Source: Hydractinia symbiolongicarpus (taxonomy: Eukaryota; Cnidaria; Hydrozoa; Anthoathecata; Hydractiniidae). From it: 64,000 bases of DNA. Positions 50,401-63,797 of the stretch are shown here, in pieces. The stretch spans positions 28,684,501 through 28,748,500 of the forward strand of contig NC_079886.1 in NCBI RefSeq assembly GCF_029227915.1, given 5' to 3'. The position numbers were made by a program, and so were the translations under genes. How positions within the stretch are numbered: position 1 is the stretch's first letter; each line of letters begins with the position of its first letter. The notes beneath the pieces were generated by a model. The model worked only from the letters and a program-made list of their open reading frames with translations, was not told where the DNA came from and searched no databases.

Positions 50401-53400
50401 TGAAATCATTTTTGAAAACTACAAGTCTCATGCGTTTTAGTGGTGAAAAATAATTTAAAGAATCGTTCGGGAAATGAGTTTACTCCCTGAATACTTTCTT
50501 TGTATACATTTGACTATACGGGCCGAGTCTGGGATTTACGGGAAATGGCGGGTTTTCGTTTGCCGGAGAATAAACTCCTTTTATTCAGCGTCTCATCAAG
50601 AATGAAATTGTTTTTGAAAACTACAAATCTTATGCGTTTTAGTGGTAAAAAGTTAATTTAAAAAATTGCTCGGGAAATGAGTTTACTCCCAGTTTAAGTT
50701 CTTTCTATACATTCGACTATACGGGCCGAGTCCGGGATATACGGGAAAGCGCGGGTTTTCGTTTGCCGGCGATTAAACTCCTTTTATTCAGCGTGTCATC
50801 AAAAATGAAATCATTTTTGAAAACGACAAGTCTCATGCGTCTTAGTGGTAAAAAATTATTTTAAAAAATCGTTCGGGAAATGAGTTTACTCCCAGTTTAC
50901 TTTCTTTCTATATAAATTCGACTATACGGGTCAAGCCCGGGATTTACGGGAACTCCCGGGTTTTCGTTTGCCGGCGATTAAACTCCTTTTATTCAGCGTC
51001 TCATCAAAAATGAAATCATTTTTGAAAACTACAAGTCTCATGCGTTTTAGTGGTGAAAAAATTATTTAAAAAATCGTTCGAGAAATGAGTTTACTCCCTG
51101 GGTACTTTCTTTGTATACATTCGACTATACGGGCCAAGCCCGGGATTTACGGGAAATCGCGGGTTTTCGTTTGCCGGCGATTAAACTTCTTATATTCAGC
51201 GTCTCATCAAAAATGAAATCATTTTTGAAAACTAAAAGTGTCATGCGTTTTAGTGGTGAAAATTTAATTTAAAGAATCGTTCGGGAAATGAGTTTACTCC
51301 CTGCGTACTTTCTTTGCTTACTTTTGACTATACGGGCCGGTTCCGGGATTTAGGGGAAATCGCGGGTTTTCGTTTGCCGGAGATTAAACTCCTTTTATTC
51401 AGCGTATCATCAAAAATGAAATCATTTTTAAAAACTACAAGTCTCATGCGTTTTAGTGGCGAAAGAATAATTTAAAAAATCGTTCGGGAAATGAGTTTAC
51501 TCCCTGGGTGCTTTCTTTGTTTACACTCGACTATACGGGCCAAGCCATTGCCGGCGATTAAACTTCTTTTATACAGCGTCTCATCAAAAATGAAATTATT
51601 TTTAAAAACTACAAGTCTCATGCGTTTTAGTGGTGAAAAATAATTTAAAGAATCGTTCGGGAAATGAGTTTACTCCCTGAATACTTTCTTTGTATACATT
51701 TGACTATACGGGCCGAGTCTGGGATTTACGGGAAATCGCGGGTTTTCGTTTGCCGGAGAATAAACTCCTTTTATTCAGCGTCTCATCAAGAATGAAATCG
51801 TTTTTGAAAACTACAAATCTTATGCGTTTTAGTGGTAAAAAGTTAATTTAAAAAATTGCTCGGGAAATGAGTTTACTCCCAGTTTAAGTTCTTTCTATAC
51901 ATTCGACTATACGGGCCGAGTCCGGGATATACGGGAAAGCGCGGGTTTTCGTTTGCCGGCGATTAAACTCCTTTTATTCAGCGTGTCATCAAAAATGAAA
52001 TCATTTTTGAAAACTACAAGTGTCATGCGTTTTAGTGGTGAAAATATAATTTAAAGAATCGTTCGGGAAATGAGTTTACTCCCTGCGTACTTTCTTTGCT
52101 TACTTTTGACTATACGGGCCGGTTCCGGGATTTAGGGGAAATCGCGGGTTTTCGTTTGCCGGAGATTAAACTCCTTTCATTCAGCGTCTCATCAAAAATG
52201 AAATCATTTTTGAAAACTACAAGTCTCATGCGTTTTAGTGGCGAAAAAATAATTTAAAAAATCGTTCGGGAAATGAGTTTACTCCCTGGGTGCTTTCTTT
52301 GTTTACATTCGACTATACGGGCCAAGCCCTTGCCGGCGATTAAACTTCTTTTATACAGCGTCTCATCAAAAATGAAATTATTTTTAAAAACTACATGTCT
52401 CATGCGTTTTAGTGGTGAAAAATAATTTAAAGAATCGTTCGGGAAATGAGTTTACTCCCTGCGTACTTTCTTTGTATACATTTGACTATACGGGCCGAGT
52501 CTGGGATTTACGGGAAATCGCGGGTTTTCGTTTGCCGGAGATTAAACTCCTTTTATTCAGCGTCTCATCAAGAATGAAATCGTTTTTGAAAACTACAAGT
52601 CTTATGCGTTTTAGTGGTAAAAAATTATTTTAAAAAATCGTTCGGGAAATGAGTTTACTCCCCGTTTACTTTCTTTCTATATAAATTCGACTATACGGGT
52701 CAAGCCCGGGATTTACGGGAACTCCCGGGTTTTCGTTTGCCGGCGATTAAACTCCTTTTATTCAGCGTCTCATCAAAAATGAAATCATTTTTGAAAACTA
52801 CAAGTCTCATGCGTTTTAGTGGTGAAAAAATTATTTAAAACATCGTTCGAGAAATGAGTTTACTCCCTGGGTACTTTCTTTGTATACATTCGACTATACG
52901 GGCCAAGCCCGGGATTTACGGGAAATCGCGGGTTTTCGTTTGCCGGCGATTAAACTTCTTATATTCAGCGTCTCATCAAAAATGAAATCATTTTTGAAAA
53001 CTACAAGTGTCATGCGTTTTAGTGGTGAAAATTTAATTTAAAGAATCGTTCGGGAAATGAGTTTACTCCCTGCGTACTTTCTTTGCTTACTTTTGACTAT
53101 ACGGGCCGGTTCCGGGATTTAGGGGAAATCGCGGGTTTTCGTTTGCCGGAGATTAAACTCCTTTTATTCAGCGTATCATCAAAAATGAGATCATTTTTAA
53201 AAACTACAAGTCTCATGCGTTTTAGTGGCGAAAGAATAATTTAAAAAATCGTTCGGGAAATGAGTTTACTCCCTGGGTGCTTTCTTTGTTTACACTCGAC
53301 TATACGGGCCAAGCCATTGCCGGCGATTAAACTTCTTTTATACAGCGTCTCATCAAAAATGAAATTATTTTTAAAAACTACAAGTCTCATGCGTTTTAGT

Positions 53401-54180
53401 GGTGAAAAATAATTTAAAGAATCGTTCGGGAAATGAGTTTACTCCCTGAATACTTTCTTTGTATACATTTGACTATACGGGCCGAGTCTGGGATTTACGG
53501 GAAATCGCGGGTTTTCGTTTGCCGGAGAATAAACTCCTTTTATTCAGCGTCTCATCAAGAATGAAATCGTTTTTGAAAACTACAAATCTTATGCGTTTTA
53601 GTGGTAAAAAGTTAATTTAAAAAATTGCTCGGGAAATGAGTTTACTCCCAGTTTAAGTTCTTTCTATACATTCGACTATACGGGCCGAGTCCGGGATATA
53701 CGGGAAAGCGCGGGTTTTCGTTTGCCGGCGATTAAACTCCTTTTATTCAGCGTGTCATCAAAAATGAAATCATTTTTGAAAACTACAAGTGTCATGCGTT
53801 TTAGTGGTGAAAATATAATTTAAAGAATCGTTCGGGAAATGAGTTTACTCCCTGCGTACTTTCTTTGCTTACTTTTGACTATACGGGCCGGTTCCGGGAT
53901 TTAGGGGAAATCGCGGGTTTTCGTTTGCCGGAGATTAAACTCCTTTCATTCAGCGTCTCATCAAAAATGAAATCATTTTTGAAAACTACAAGTCTCATGC
54001 GTTTTAGTGGCGAAAAAATAATTTAAAAAATCGTTCGGGAAATGAGTTTACTCCCTGGGTGCTTTCTTTGTTTACATTCGACTATACGGGCCAAGCCCTT
54101 GCCGGCGATTAAACTTCTTTTATACAGCGTCTCATCAAAAATGAAATTATTTTTAAAAACTACATGTCTCATGCGTTTTA
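47453..54180 (+). repeat. Giant HOR copy 2 (6,728 bp, 34-mer)
   Basis: Sub-intervals are 1,392, 3,567 and 1,769 bp, resolving as 7, 18 and 9 monomers. The total of 28 full and 6 short monomers gives 28x203+6x174=6,728 exactly. Short junctions are at about 48,760, 49,749, 51,547, 52,329, 53,316 and 54,098. Against copy 3, differences noticed by eye include CTATACAGG near 50,319 and CATCGTTCG at 52,841. Confidence 0.88.
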
Positions 54181-57100
54181 GTGGTGAAAAATAATTTAAA
54201 GAATCGTTCGGGAAATGAGTTTACTCCCTGCGTACTTTCTTTGTATACATTTGACTATACGGGCCGAGTCTGGGATTTACGGGAAATCGCGGGTTTTCGT
54301 TTGCCGGAGATTAAACTCCTTTTATTCAGCGTCTCATCAAGAATGAAATCGTTTTTGAAAACTACAAGTCTTATGCGTTTTAGTGGTAAAAAATTATTTT
54401 AAAAAATCGTTCGGGAAATGAGTTTACTCCCCGTTTACTTTCTTTCTATATAAATTCGACTATACGGGTCAAGCCCGGGATTTACGGGAACTCCCGGGTT
54501 TTCGTTTGCCGGCGATTAAACTCCTTTTATTCAGCGTCTCATCAAAAATGAAATCATTTTTGAAAACTACAAGTCTCATGCGTTTTAGTGGTGAAAAAAT
54601 TATTTAAAAAATCGTTCGAGAAATGAGTTTACTCCCTGGGTACTTTCTTTGTATACATTCGACTATACGGGCCAAGCCCGGGATTTACGGGAAATCGCGG
54701 GTTTTCGTTTGCCGGCGATTAAACTTCTTATATTCAGCGTCTCATCAAAAATGAAATCATTTTTGAAAACTACAAGTCTCATGCGTTTTAGTGGTGAAAA
54801 ATAATTTAAAGAATCGTTCGGGAAATGAGTTTACTCCCTGAATACTTTCTTTGTATACATTTGACTATACGGGCCGAGTCTGGGATTTACGGGAAATCGC
54901 GGGTTTTCGTTTGCCGGAGAATAAACTCCTTTTATTCAGCGTCTCATCAAGAATGAAATCGTTTTTGAAAACTACAAATCTTATGCGTTTTAGTGGTAAA
55001 AAGTTAATTTAAAAAATTGCTCGGGAAATGAGTTTACTCCCAGTTTAAGTTCTTTCTATACATTCGACTATACGGGCCGAGTCCGGGATATACGGGAAAG
55101 CGCGGGTTTTCGTTTGCCGGCGATTAAACTCCTTTTATTCAGCGTGTCATCAAAAATGAAATCATTTTTGAAAACTACAAGTGTCATGCGTTTTAGTGGT
55201 GAAAATATAATTTAAAGAATCGTTCGGGAAATGAGTTTACTCCCTGCGTACTTTCTTTGCTTACTTTTGACTATACGGGCCGGTTCCGGGATTTAGGGGA
55301 AATCGCGGGTTTTCGTTTGCCGGAGATTAAACTCCTTTCATTCAGCGTCTCATCAAAAATGAAATCATTTTTGAAAACTACAAGTCTCATGCGTTTTAGT
55401 GGCGAAAAAATAATTTAAAAAATCGTTCGGGAAATGAGTTTACTCCCTGGGTGCTTTCTTTGTTTACATTCGACTATACGGGCCAAGCCCTTGCCGGCGA
55501 TTAAACTTCTTTTATACAGCGTCTCATCAAAAATGAAATTATTTTTAAAAACTACATGTCTCATGCGTTTTAGTGGTGAAAAATAATTTAAAGAATCGTT
55601 CGGGAAATGAGTTTACTCCCTGCGTACTTTCTTTGTATACATTTGACTATACGGGCCGAGTCTGGGATTTACGGGAAATCGCGGGTTTTCGTTTGCCGGA
55701 GATTAAACTCCTTTTATTCAGCGTCTCATCAAGAATGAAATCGTTTTTGAAAACTACAAGTCTTATGCGTTTTAGTGGTAAAAAATTATTTTAAAAAATC
55801 GTTCGGGAAATGAGTTTACTCCCCGTTTACTTTCTTTCTATATAAATTCGACTATACGGGTCAAGCCCGGGATTTACGGGAACTCCCGGGTTTTCGTTTG
55901 CCGGCGATTAAACTCCTTTTATTCAGCGTCTCATCAAAAATGAAATCATTTTTGAAAACTACAAGTCTCATGCGTTTTAGTGGTGAAAAAATTATTTAAA
56001 AAATCGTTCGAGAAATGAGTTTACTCCCTGGGTACTTTCTTTGTATACATTCGACTATACGGGCCAAGCCCGGGATTTACGGGAAATCGCGGGTTTTCGT
56101 TTGCCGGCGATTAAACTTCTTATATTCAGCGTCTCATCAAAAATGAAATCATTTTTGAAAACTACAAGTGTCATGCGTTTTAGTGGTGAAAATTTAATTT
56201 AAAGAATCGTTCGGGAAATGAGTTTACTCCCTGCGTACTTTCTTTGCTTACTTTTGACTATACGGGCCGGTTCCGGGATTTAGGGGAAATCGCGGGTTTT
56301 CGTTTGCCGGAGATTAAACTCCTTTTATTCAGCGTATCATCAAAAATGAAATCATTTTTAAAAACTACAAGTCTCATGCGTTTTAGTGGCGAAAGAATAA
56401 TTTAAAAAATCGTTCGGGAAATGAGTTTACTCCCTGGGTGCTTTCTTTGTTTACACTCGACTATACGGGCCAAGCCATTGCCGGCGATTAAACTTCTTTT
56501 ATACAGCGTCTCATCAAAAATGAAATTATTTTTAAAAACTACAAGTCTCATGCGTTTTAGTGGTGAAAAATAATTTAAAGAATCGTTCGGGAAATGAGTT
56601 TACTCCCTGAATACTTTCTTTGTATACATTTGACTATACGGGCCGAGTCTGGGATTTACGGGAAATCGCGGGTTTTCGTTTGCCGGAGAATAAACTCCTT
56701 TTATTCAGCGTCTCATCAAGAATGAAATCGTTTTTGAAAACTACAAATCTTATGCGTTTTAGTGGTAAAAATTTAATTTAAAAAATTGCTCGGGAAATGA
56801 GTTTACTCCCAGTTTAAGTTCTTTCTATACATTCGACTATACGGGCCGAGTCCGGGATATACGGGAAAGCGCGGGTTTTCGTTTGCCGGCGATTAAACTC
56901 CTTTTATTCAGCGTGTCATCAAAAATGAAATCATTTTTGAAAACTACAAGTGTCATGCGTTTTAGTGGTGAAAATATAATTTAAAGAATCGTTCGGGAAA
57001 TGAGTTTACTCCCTGCGTACTTTCTTTGCTTACTTTTGACTATACGGGCCGGTTCCGGGATTTAGGGGAAATCGCGGGTTTTCGTTTGCCGGAGATTAAA

Positions 57101-60100
57101 CTCCTTTTATTCAGCGTCTCATCAAAAATGAAATCATTTTTGAAAACTACAAGTCTCATGCGTTTTAGTGGTGAAAAATAATTTAAAGAATCGTTCGGGA
57201 AATGAGTTTACTCCCTGAATACTTTCTTTGTATACATTTGACTATACGGGCCGAGTCTGGGATTTACGGGAAATGGCGGGTTTTCGTTTGCCGGAGAATA
57301 AACTCCTTTTATTCAGCGTCTCATCAAGAATGAAATTGTTTTTGAAAACTACAAATCTTATGCGTTTTAGTGGTAAAAAGTTAATTTAAAAAATTGCTCG
57401 GGAAATGAGTTTACTCCCAGTTTAAGTTCTTTCTATACATTCGACTATACGGGCCGAGTCCGGGATATACGGGAAAGCGCGGGTTTTCGTTTGCCGGCGA
57501 TTAAACTCCTTTTATTCAGCGTGTCATCAAAAATGAAATCATTTTTGAAAACGACAAGTCTCATGCGTCTTAGTGGTAAAAAATTATTTTAAAAAATCGT
57601 TCGGGAAATGAGTTTACTCCCAGTTTACTTTCTTTCTATATAAATTCGACTATACGGGTCAAGCCCGGGATTTACGGGAACTCCCGGGTTTTCGTTTGCC
57701 GGCGATTAAACTCCTTTTATTCAGCGTCTCATCAAAAATGAAATCATTTTTGAAAACTACAAGTCTCATGCGTTTTAGTGGTGAAAAAATTATTTAAAAA
57801 ATCGTTCGAGAAATGATTTTACTCCCTGGGTACTTTCTTTGTATACATTCGACTATACGGGCCAAGCCCGGGATTTACGGGAAATCGCGGGTTTTCGTTT
57901 GCCGGCGATTAAACTTCTTATATTCAGCGTCTCATCAAAAATGAAATCATTTTTGAAAACTAAAAGTGTCATGCGTTTTAGTGGTGAAAATTTAATTTAA
58001 AGAATCGTTCGGGAAATGAGTTTACTCCCTGCGTACTTTCTTTGCTTACTTTTGACTATACGGGCCGGTTCCGGGATTTAGGGGAAATCGCGGGTTTTCG
58101 TTTGCCGGAGATTAAACTCCTTTTATTCAGCGTATCATCAAAAATGAAATCATTTTTAAAAACTACAAGTCTCATGCGTTTTAGTGGCGAAAGAATAATT
58201 TAAAAAATCGTTCGGGAAATGAGTTTACTCCCTGGGTGCTTTCTTTGTTTACACTCGACTATACGGGCCAAGCCATTGCCGGCGATTAAACTTCTTTTAT
58301 ACAGCGTCTCATCAAAAATGAAATTATTTTTAAAAACTACAAGTCTCATGCGTTTTAGTGGTGAAAAATAATTTAAAGAATCGTTCGGGAAATGAGTTTA
58401 CTCCCTGAATACTTTCTTTGTATACATTTGACTATACGGGCCGAGTCTGGGATTTACGGGAAATCGCGGGTTTTCGTTTGCCGGAGAATAAACTCCTTTT
58501 ATTCAGCGTCTCATCAAGAATGAAATCGTTTTTGAAAACTACAAATCTTATGCGTTTTAGTGGTAAAAAGTTAATTTAAAAAATTGCTCGGGAAATGAGT
58601 TTACTCCCAGTTTAAGTTCTTTCTATACATTCGACTATACGGGCCGAGTCCGGGATATACGGGAAAGCGCGGGTTTTCGTTTGCCGGCGATTAAACTCCT
58701 TTTATTCAGCGTGTCATCAAAAATGAAATCATTTTTGAAAACTACAAGTGTCATGCGTTTTAGTGGTGAAAATATAATTTAAAGAATCGTTCGGGAAATG
58801 AGTTTACTCCCTGCGTACTTTCTTTGCTTACTTTTGACTATACGGGCCGGTTCCGGGATTTAGGGGAAATCGCGGGTTTTCGTTTGCCGGAGATTAAACT
58901 CCTTTCATTCAGCGTCTCATCAAAAATGAAATCATTTTTGAAAACTACAAGTCTCATGCGTTTTAGTGGCGAAAAAATAATTTAAAAAATCGTTCGGGAA
59001 ATGAGTTTACTCCCTGGGTGCTTTCTTTGTTTACATTCGACTATACGGGCCAAGCCCTTGCCGGCGATTAAACTTCTTTTATACAGCGTCTCATCAAAAA
59101 TGAAATTATTTTTAAAAACTACATGTCTCATGCGTTTTAGTGGTGAAAAATAATTTAAAGAATCGTTCGGGAAATGAGTTTACTCCCTGCGTACTTTCTT
59201 TGTATACATTTGACTATACGGGCCGAGTCTGGGATTTACGGGAAATCGCGGGTTTTCGTTTGCCGGAGATTAAACTCCTTTTATTCAGCGTCTCATCAAG
59301 AATGAAATCGTTTTTGAAAACTACAAGTCTTATGCGTTTTAGTGGTAAAAAATTATTTTAAAAAATCGTTCGGGAAATGAGTTTACTCCCCGTTTACTTT
59401 CTTTCTATATAAATTCGACTATACGGGTCAAGCCCGGGATTTACGGGAACTCCCGGGTTTTCGTTTGCCGGCGATTAAACTCCTTTTATTCAGCGTCTCA
59501 TCAAAAATGAAATCATTTTTGAAAACTACAAGTCTCATGCGTTTTAGTGGTGAAAAAATTATTTAAAAAATCGTTCGAGAAATGAGTTTACTCCCTGGGT
59601 ACTTTCTTTGTATACATTCGACTATACGGGCCAAGCCCGGGATTTACGGGAAATCGCGGGTTTTCGTTTGCCGGCGATTAAACTTCTTATATTCAGCGTC
59701 TCATCAAAAATGAAATCATTTTTGAAAACTACAAGTGTCATGCGTTTTAGTGGTGAAAATTTAATTTAAAGAATCGTTCGGGAAATGAGTTTACTCCCTG
59801 CGTACTTTCTTTGCTTACTTTTGACTATACGGGCCGGTTCCGGGATTTAGGGGAAATCGCGGGTTTTCGTTTGCCGGAGATTAAACTCCTTTTATTCAGC
59901 GTATCATCAAAAATGAGATCATTTTTAAAAACTACAAGTCTCATGCGTTTTAGTGGCGAAAGAATAATTTAAAAAATCGTTCGGGAAATGAGTTTACTCC
60001 CTGGGTGCTTTCTTTGTTTACACTCGACTATACGGGCCAAGCCATTGCCGGCGATTAAACTTCTTTTATACAGCGTCTCATCAAAAATGAAATTATTTTT

Positions 60101-60908
60101 AAAAACTACAAGTCTCATGCGTTTTAGTGGTGAAAAATAATTTAAAGAATCGTTCGGGAAATGAGTTTACTCCCTGAATACTTTCTTTGTATACATTTGA
60201 CTATACGGGCCGAGTCTGGGATTTACGGGAAATCGCGGGTTTTCGTTTGCCGGAGAATAAACTCCTTTTATTCAGCGTCTCATCAAGAATGAAATCGTTT
60301 TTGAAAACTACAAATCTTATGCGTTTTAGTGGTAAAAATTTAATTTAAAAAATTGCTCGGGAAATGAGTTTACTCCCAGTTTAAGTTCTTTCTATACATT
60401 CGACTATACGGGCCGAGTCCGGGATATACGGGAAAGCGCGGGTTTTCGTTTGCCGGCGATTAAACTCCTTTTATTCAGCGTGTCATCAAAAATGAAATCA
60501 TTTTTGAAAACTACAAGTGTCATGCGTTTTAGTGGTGAAAATATAATTTAAAGAATCGTTCGGGAAATGAGTTTACTCCCTGCGTACTTTCTTTGCTTAC
60601 TTTTGACTATACGGGCCGGTTCCGGGATTTAGGGGAAATCGCGGGTTTTCGTTTGCCGGAGATTAAACTCCTTTTATTCAGCGTCTCATCAAAAATGAAA
60701 TCATTTTTGAAAACTACAAGTCTCATGCGTTTTAGTGGCGAAAAAATAATTTCAAAAATCGTTCGGGAAATGAGTTTACTCCCTGGGTGCTTTCTTTGTT
60801 TACATTCGACTATACGGGCCAAGCCCTTGCCGGCGATTAAACTTCTTTTATACAGCGTCTCATCAAAAATGAAATTATTTTTAAAAACTACATGTCTCAT
60901 GCGTTTTA
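54181..60908 (+). repeat. Giant HOR copy 3 (6,728 bp, 34-mer)
   Basis: The same 1,392/3,567/1,769-bp internal spacing as copy 2. Copies 2 and 3 share AAATGAGATC at 53,183 and 59,911, which is AAATGAAATC at 46,453 in copy 1, so they are sister copies here. Private changes include AATGATTTTACTCC near 57,815 and TTTCAAAAATC at 60,753, which removes a stop and lengthens a spurious frame to 109 codons. The HOR match continues a few hundred bases past 60,909 (to about 61,500) and then decays. Confidence 0.88.
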
Positions 60909-62639
60909 GTGGTGAAAAATAATTTAAAGAATCGTTCGGGAAATGAGTTTACTCCCTGCGTACTTTCTTTGTATACATTTGACTATACGGGCCGAGTCTG
61001 GGATTTACGGGAAATCGCGGGTTTTCGTTTGCCGGAGATTAAACTCCTTTTATTCAGCGTCTCATCAAGAATGAAATCGTTTTTGAAAACTACAAGTCTT
61101 ATGCGTTTTAGTGGTAAAAAATTATTTTAAAAAATCGTTCGGGAAATGAGTTTACTCCCAGTTTACTTTCTTTCTATATAAATTCGACTATACGGGTCAA
61201 GCCCGGGATTTACGGGAACTCCCGGGTTTTCGTTTGCCAGCGATTAAACTCCTTTTATTCAGCGTCTCATCAAAAATGAAATCATTTTTGAAAACTACAA
61301 GTCTCATGCGTTTTAGTGGTGAAAAAATTATTTAAAAAATCGTTCGAGAAATGAGTTTACTCCCTGGGTACTTTCTTCGTATACATTCGACTATACGGGC
61401 CAAGCCCGGGATTTACGGGAAATCGCGGGTTTTCGTTTGCTGGCGATTAAACTTCTTATATTCAGCGTCTCATCAAAAATGAAATCATTTTTGAAAACTA
61501 CAAGTGTCATGCGTTTTAGTGGTGAAAATATAATTTAAAGAATCGTTCGGGAAATGAGTTTACTCCCTGCGTACTTTCTTTGTATACTTTTGACTATACG
61601 GGCCGTTCCGGGATTTAGGGGAAATCGCGGGTTTTCGTTTGCCGGAGATTAAACTCCTTTTATTCAGCGTCTCATCAAAAATGAAATCATTTTTGAAAAC
61701 TGCAAGTCTTATGCGTTTTAGTGGTGAAAAAGTAATTTAAAAAATCGTTTGGGAAATGAGTTTACTCCCAGTTTACTTTCTTTCTATTCATTCGACTATA
61801 CGGGTCAAGCCCGGGATTTACGGGAACTCCCGGGTTTTCGTTTGCCGGCGATTAAACTCCTTTTATTCAGCGTCTCATCAAAAATGAAATCATTTTTGAA
61901 AACTACAAGTCTCATGCGTTTTAGTGGTGAAAAAATAATTTAAAGAATCGTTCGGAAAATGAGTTTACTCCCTGGGTACTTTCTTTGTATACATTCGACT
62001 ATACGGGCCGAGTCCGGGATATACGGGAAAGCGCGGGTTTCCGTTTGCCGGCGATTAAACTCCTTTTATTCAGCGTCTCATCAAAAATGAAATCAGTTTT
62101 GAAAACTACAAGTCTCATGCGTTTTAATGGTGAAAAAATAATTTAAAGAATCGTTCGGGAAATGAGTTTACTCCCTGGGTACTTTCTTTGTATACTTTTG
62201 ACTATACGGGCCGAGTCTGGGATTTACGGGAAATCGCGGGTTTTCGTTTGCCGGCGATTAAACTCCTTTTATTCAGCGTCTCATCAAAAATGAAATCATT
62301 TTTAAAAACTACAAGTCTCATGCGTCTTAGTGGTAAAAAAATAATTTAAAAAATCGTTCGGCAAATGAGTTTACTCCCTGGGTATTTTCTTTGTATACAT
62401 TCGACTATACGGGCCAAGCCCGGGATTTACGCGCGGGTTTTCGTTTGCCGGCGATTAAACTCCTTTTATTCAGCGTCTCATTAAAAATGAAATCAGTTTT
62501 GCAAACTACAAGTCTCATGCGTTTTAGTGGTGAAAAAATAATTTAAAGAATCGTTCGGGAAATGAGTTTGCTCCCTGGGTACTTTCTTTGTATACTTTTG
62601 ACTATACGGGCCGAGTCCGGGATTTACGGGAAATTGTAG

Positions 62640-63797
62640 GTTTTCGTTTGCCGGCAATTAAACTCCTTTTATTCAGCGTCTCATCAAAAATGAAATCATT
62701 TTTGAAAACGACAAGTCTCATGCGTCTTAGTGGTAAAAAAATAATTTAAAAAATCGTTCGGAAAATGAGTTTACTCCCTGGGTACTTTCTTTGTATACAT
62801 TCGACTATACGGGCCGAGTCCGGGATATACGGGAAATCGCGGGTTTTCGTTTGCCGGCGATTAAACTCCTTTTATTCAGCGTCTCATCAAAAATGAAATC
62901 ATTTTTGAAAACTACAAGTCTCATGCGTTTTAGTGGCGAAAAAATAATTTAAAAAATCGTTCGGGAAATGAGTTTACTCCCTGGGTGCTTTCTTTGTTTA
63001 CATTCCACTATACGGGCCAAGCCCTTGCCGGCGATTAAACTTCTTTTATACAGCGTCTCATCAAAAATGAAATTATTTTTAAAAACTGCAATTCTCATGC
63101 GTTTTAGTGGTGAAAAATAATTTAAAGAATCGTTCGGGAAATGAGTTTACTCCCTGGGTACTTTCTTTGTATACATTTGACTATACGGGCCGAGTCTGGG
63201 ATTTACGGGAAATCGCGGGTTTTCGTTTGCCGGCAATTAAACTCCTTTTATTCAGCGTCTCATCAAAAATGAAATCATTTTTGAAAACGACAAGTCTCAT
63301 GCGTCTTAGTGGTAAAAAAATAATTTAAAAAATCGTTCGGAAAATGAGTTTACTCCCTGGGTACTTTCTTTGTATACATTCGACTATACGGGCCGAGTCC
63401 GGGATATACGGGAAATCGCGGGTTTTCGTTTGCCGGCGATTAAACTCCTTTTATTCAGCGTCTCATCAAAAATGAAATCATTTTTGAAAACTACAAGTCT
63501 CATGCGTTTTAGTGGCGAAAAAATAATTTAAAAAATCGTTCGGGAAATGAGTTTACTCCCTGGGTGCTTTCTTTGTTTACATTCGACTATACGGGCCAAG
63601 CCCTTGCCGGCGATTAAACTTCTTTTATACAGCGTCTCATCAAAAATGAAATTATTTTTAAAAACTGCAATTCTCATGCGTTTTAGTGGTGAAAAATAAT
63701 TTAAAGAATCGTTCGGGAAATGAGTTTACTCCCTGGGTACTTTCTTTGTATACATTTGACTATACGGGCCGAGTCTGGGATTTACGGGAAATCGCGG
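62640..63797 (+). repeat. 579-bp trimer, two tandem copies
   Basis: Copies at about 62,640-63,218 and 63,219-63,797 share GCCGGCAATTAAAC, GAAAACGACAAG, a short monomer and CTGCAATTCTCATGCG at 579-bp offset (two full monomers plus one short). The third pass diverges at GCCGGAGATTAAAC near 63,810. Confidence 0.78.

Larger units (their letters stand above)
33250..63603 (+). repeat. Short (174-bp) monomer class, right arm, about 25 copies
   Basis: Junctions with GCCAAGCCCTTGCCGG or GCCAAGCCATTGCCGG are at about 33,250, 36,669, 37,450, 38,436, 39,830, 41,830, 42,818, 44,616, 45,398, 46,588, 47,370, 48,760, 49,749, 51,547, 52,329, 53,316, 54,098, 55,490, 56,477, 58,275, 59,057, 60,045, 60,826, 63,025 and 63,603; the coordinates span first to last. 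The CCATTG subtype occurs only in this arm. From 39.8 kb on it is tied to a TTTACACTCG variant, and it usually follows a GCGAAAGAATAATTT monomer. It is thus a later derivative of the CCCTTG subtype. Confidence 0.85.
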
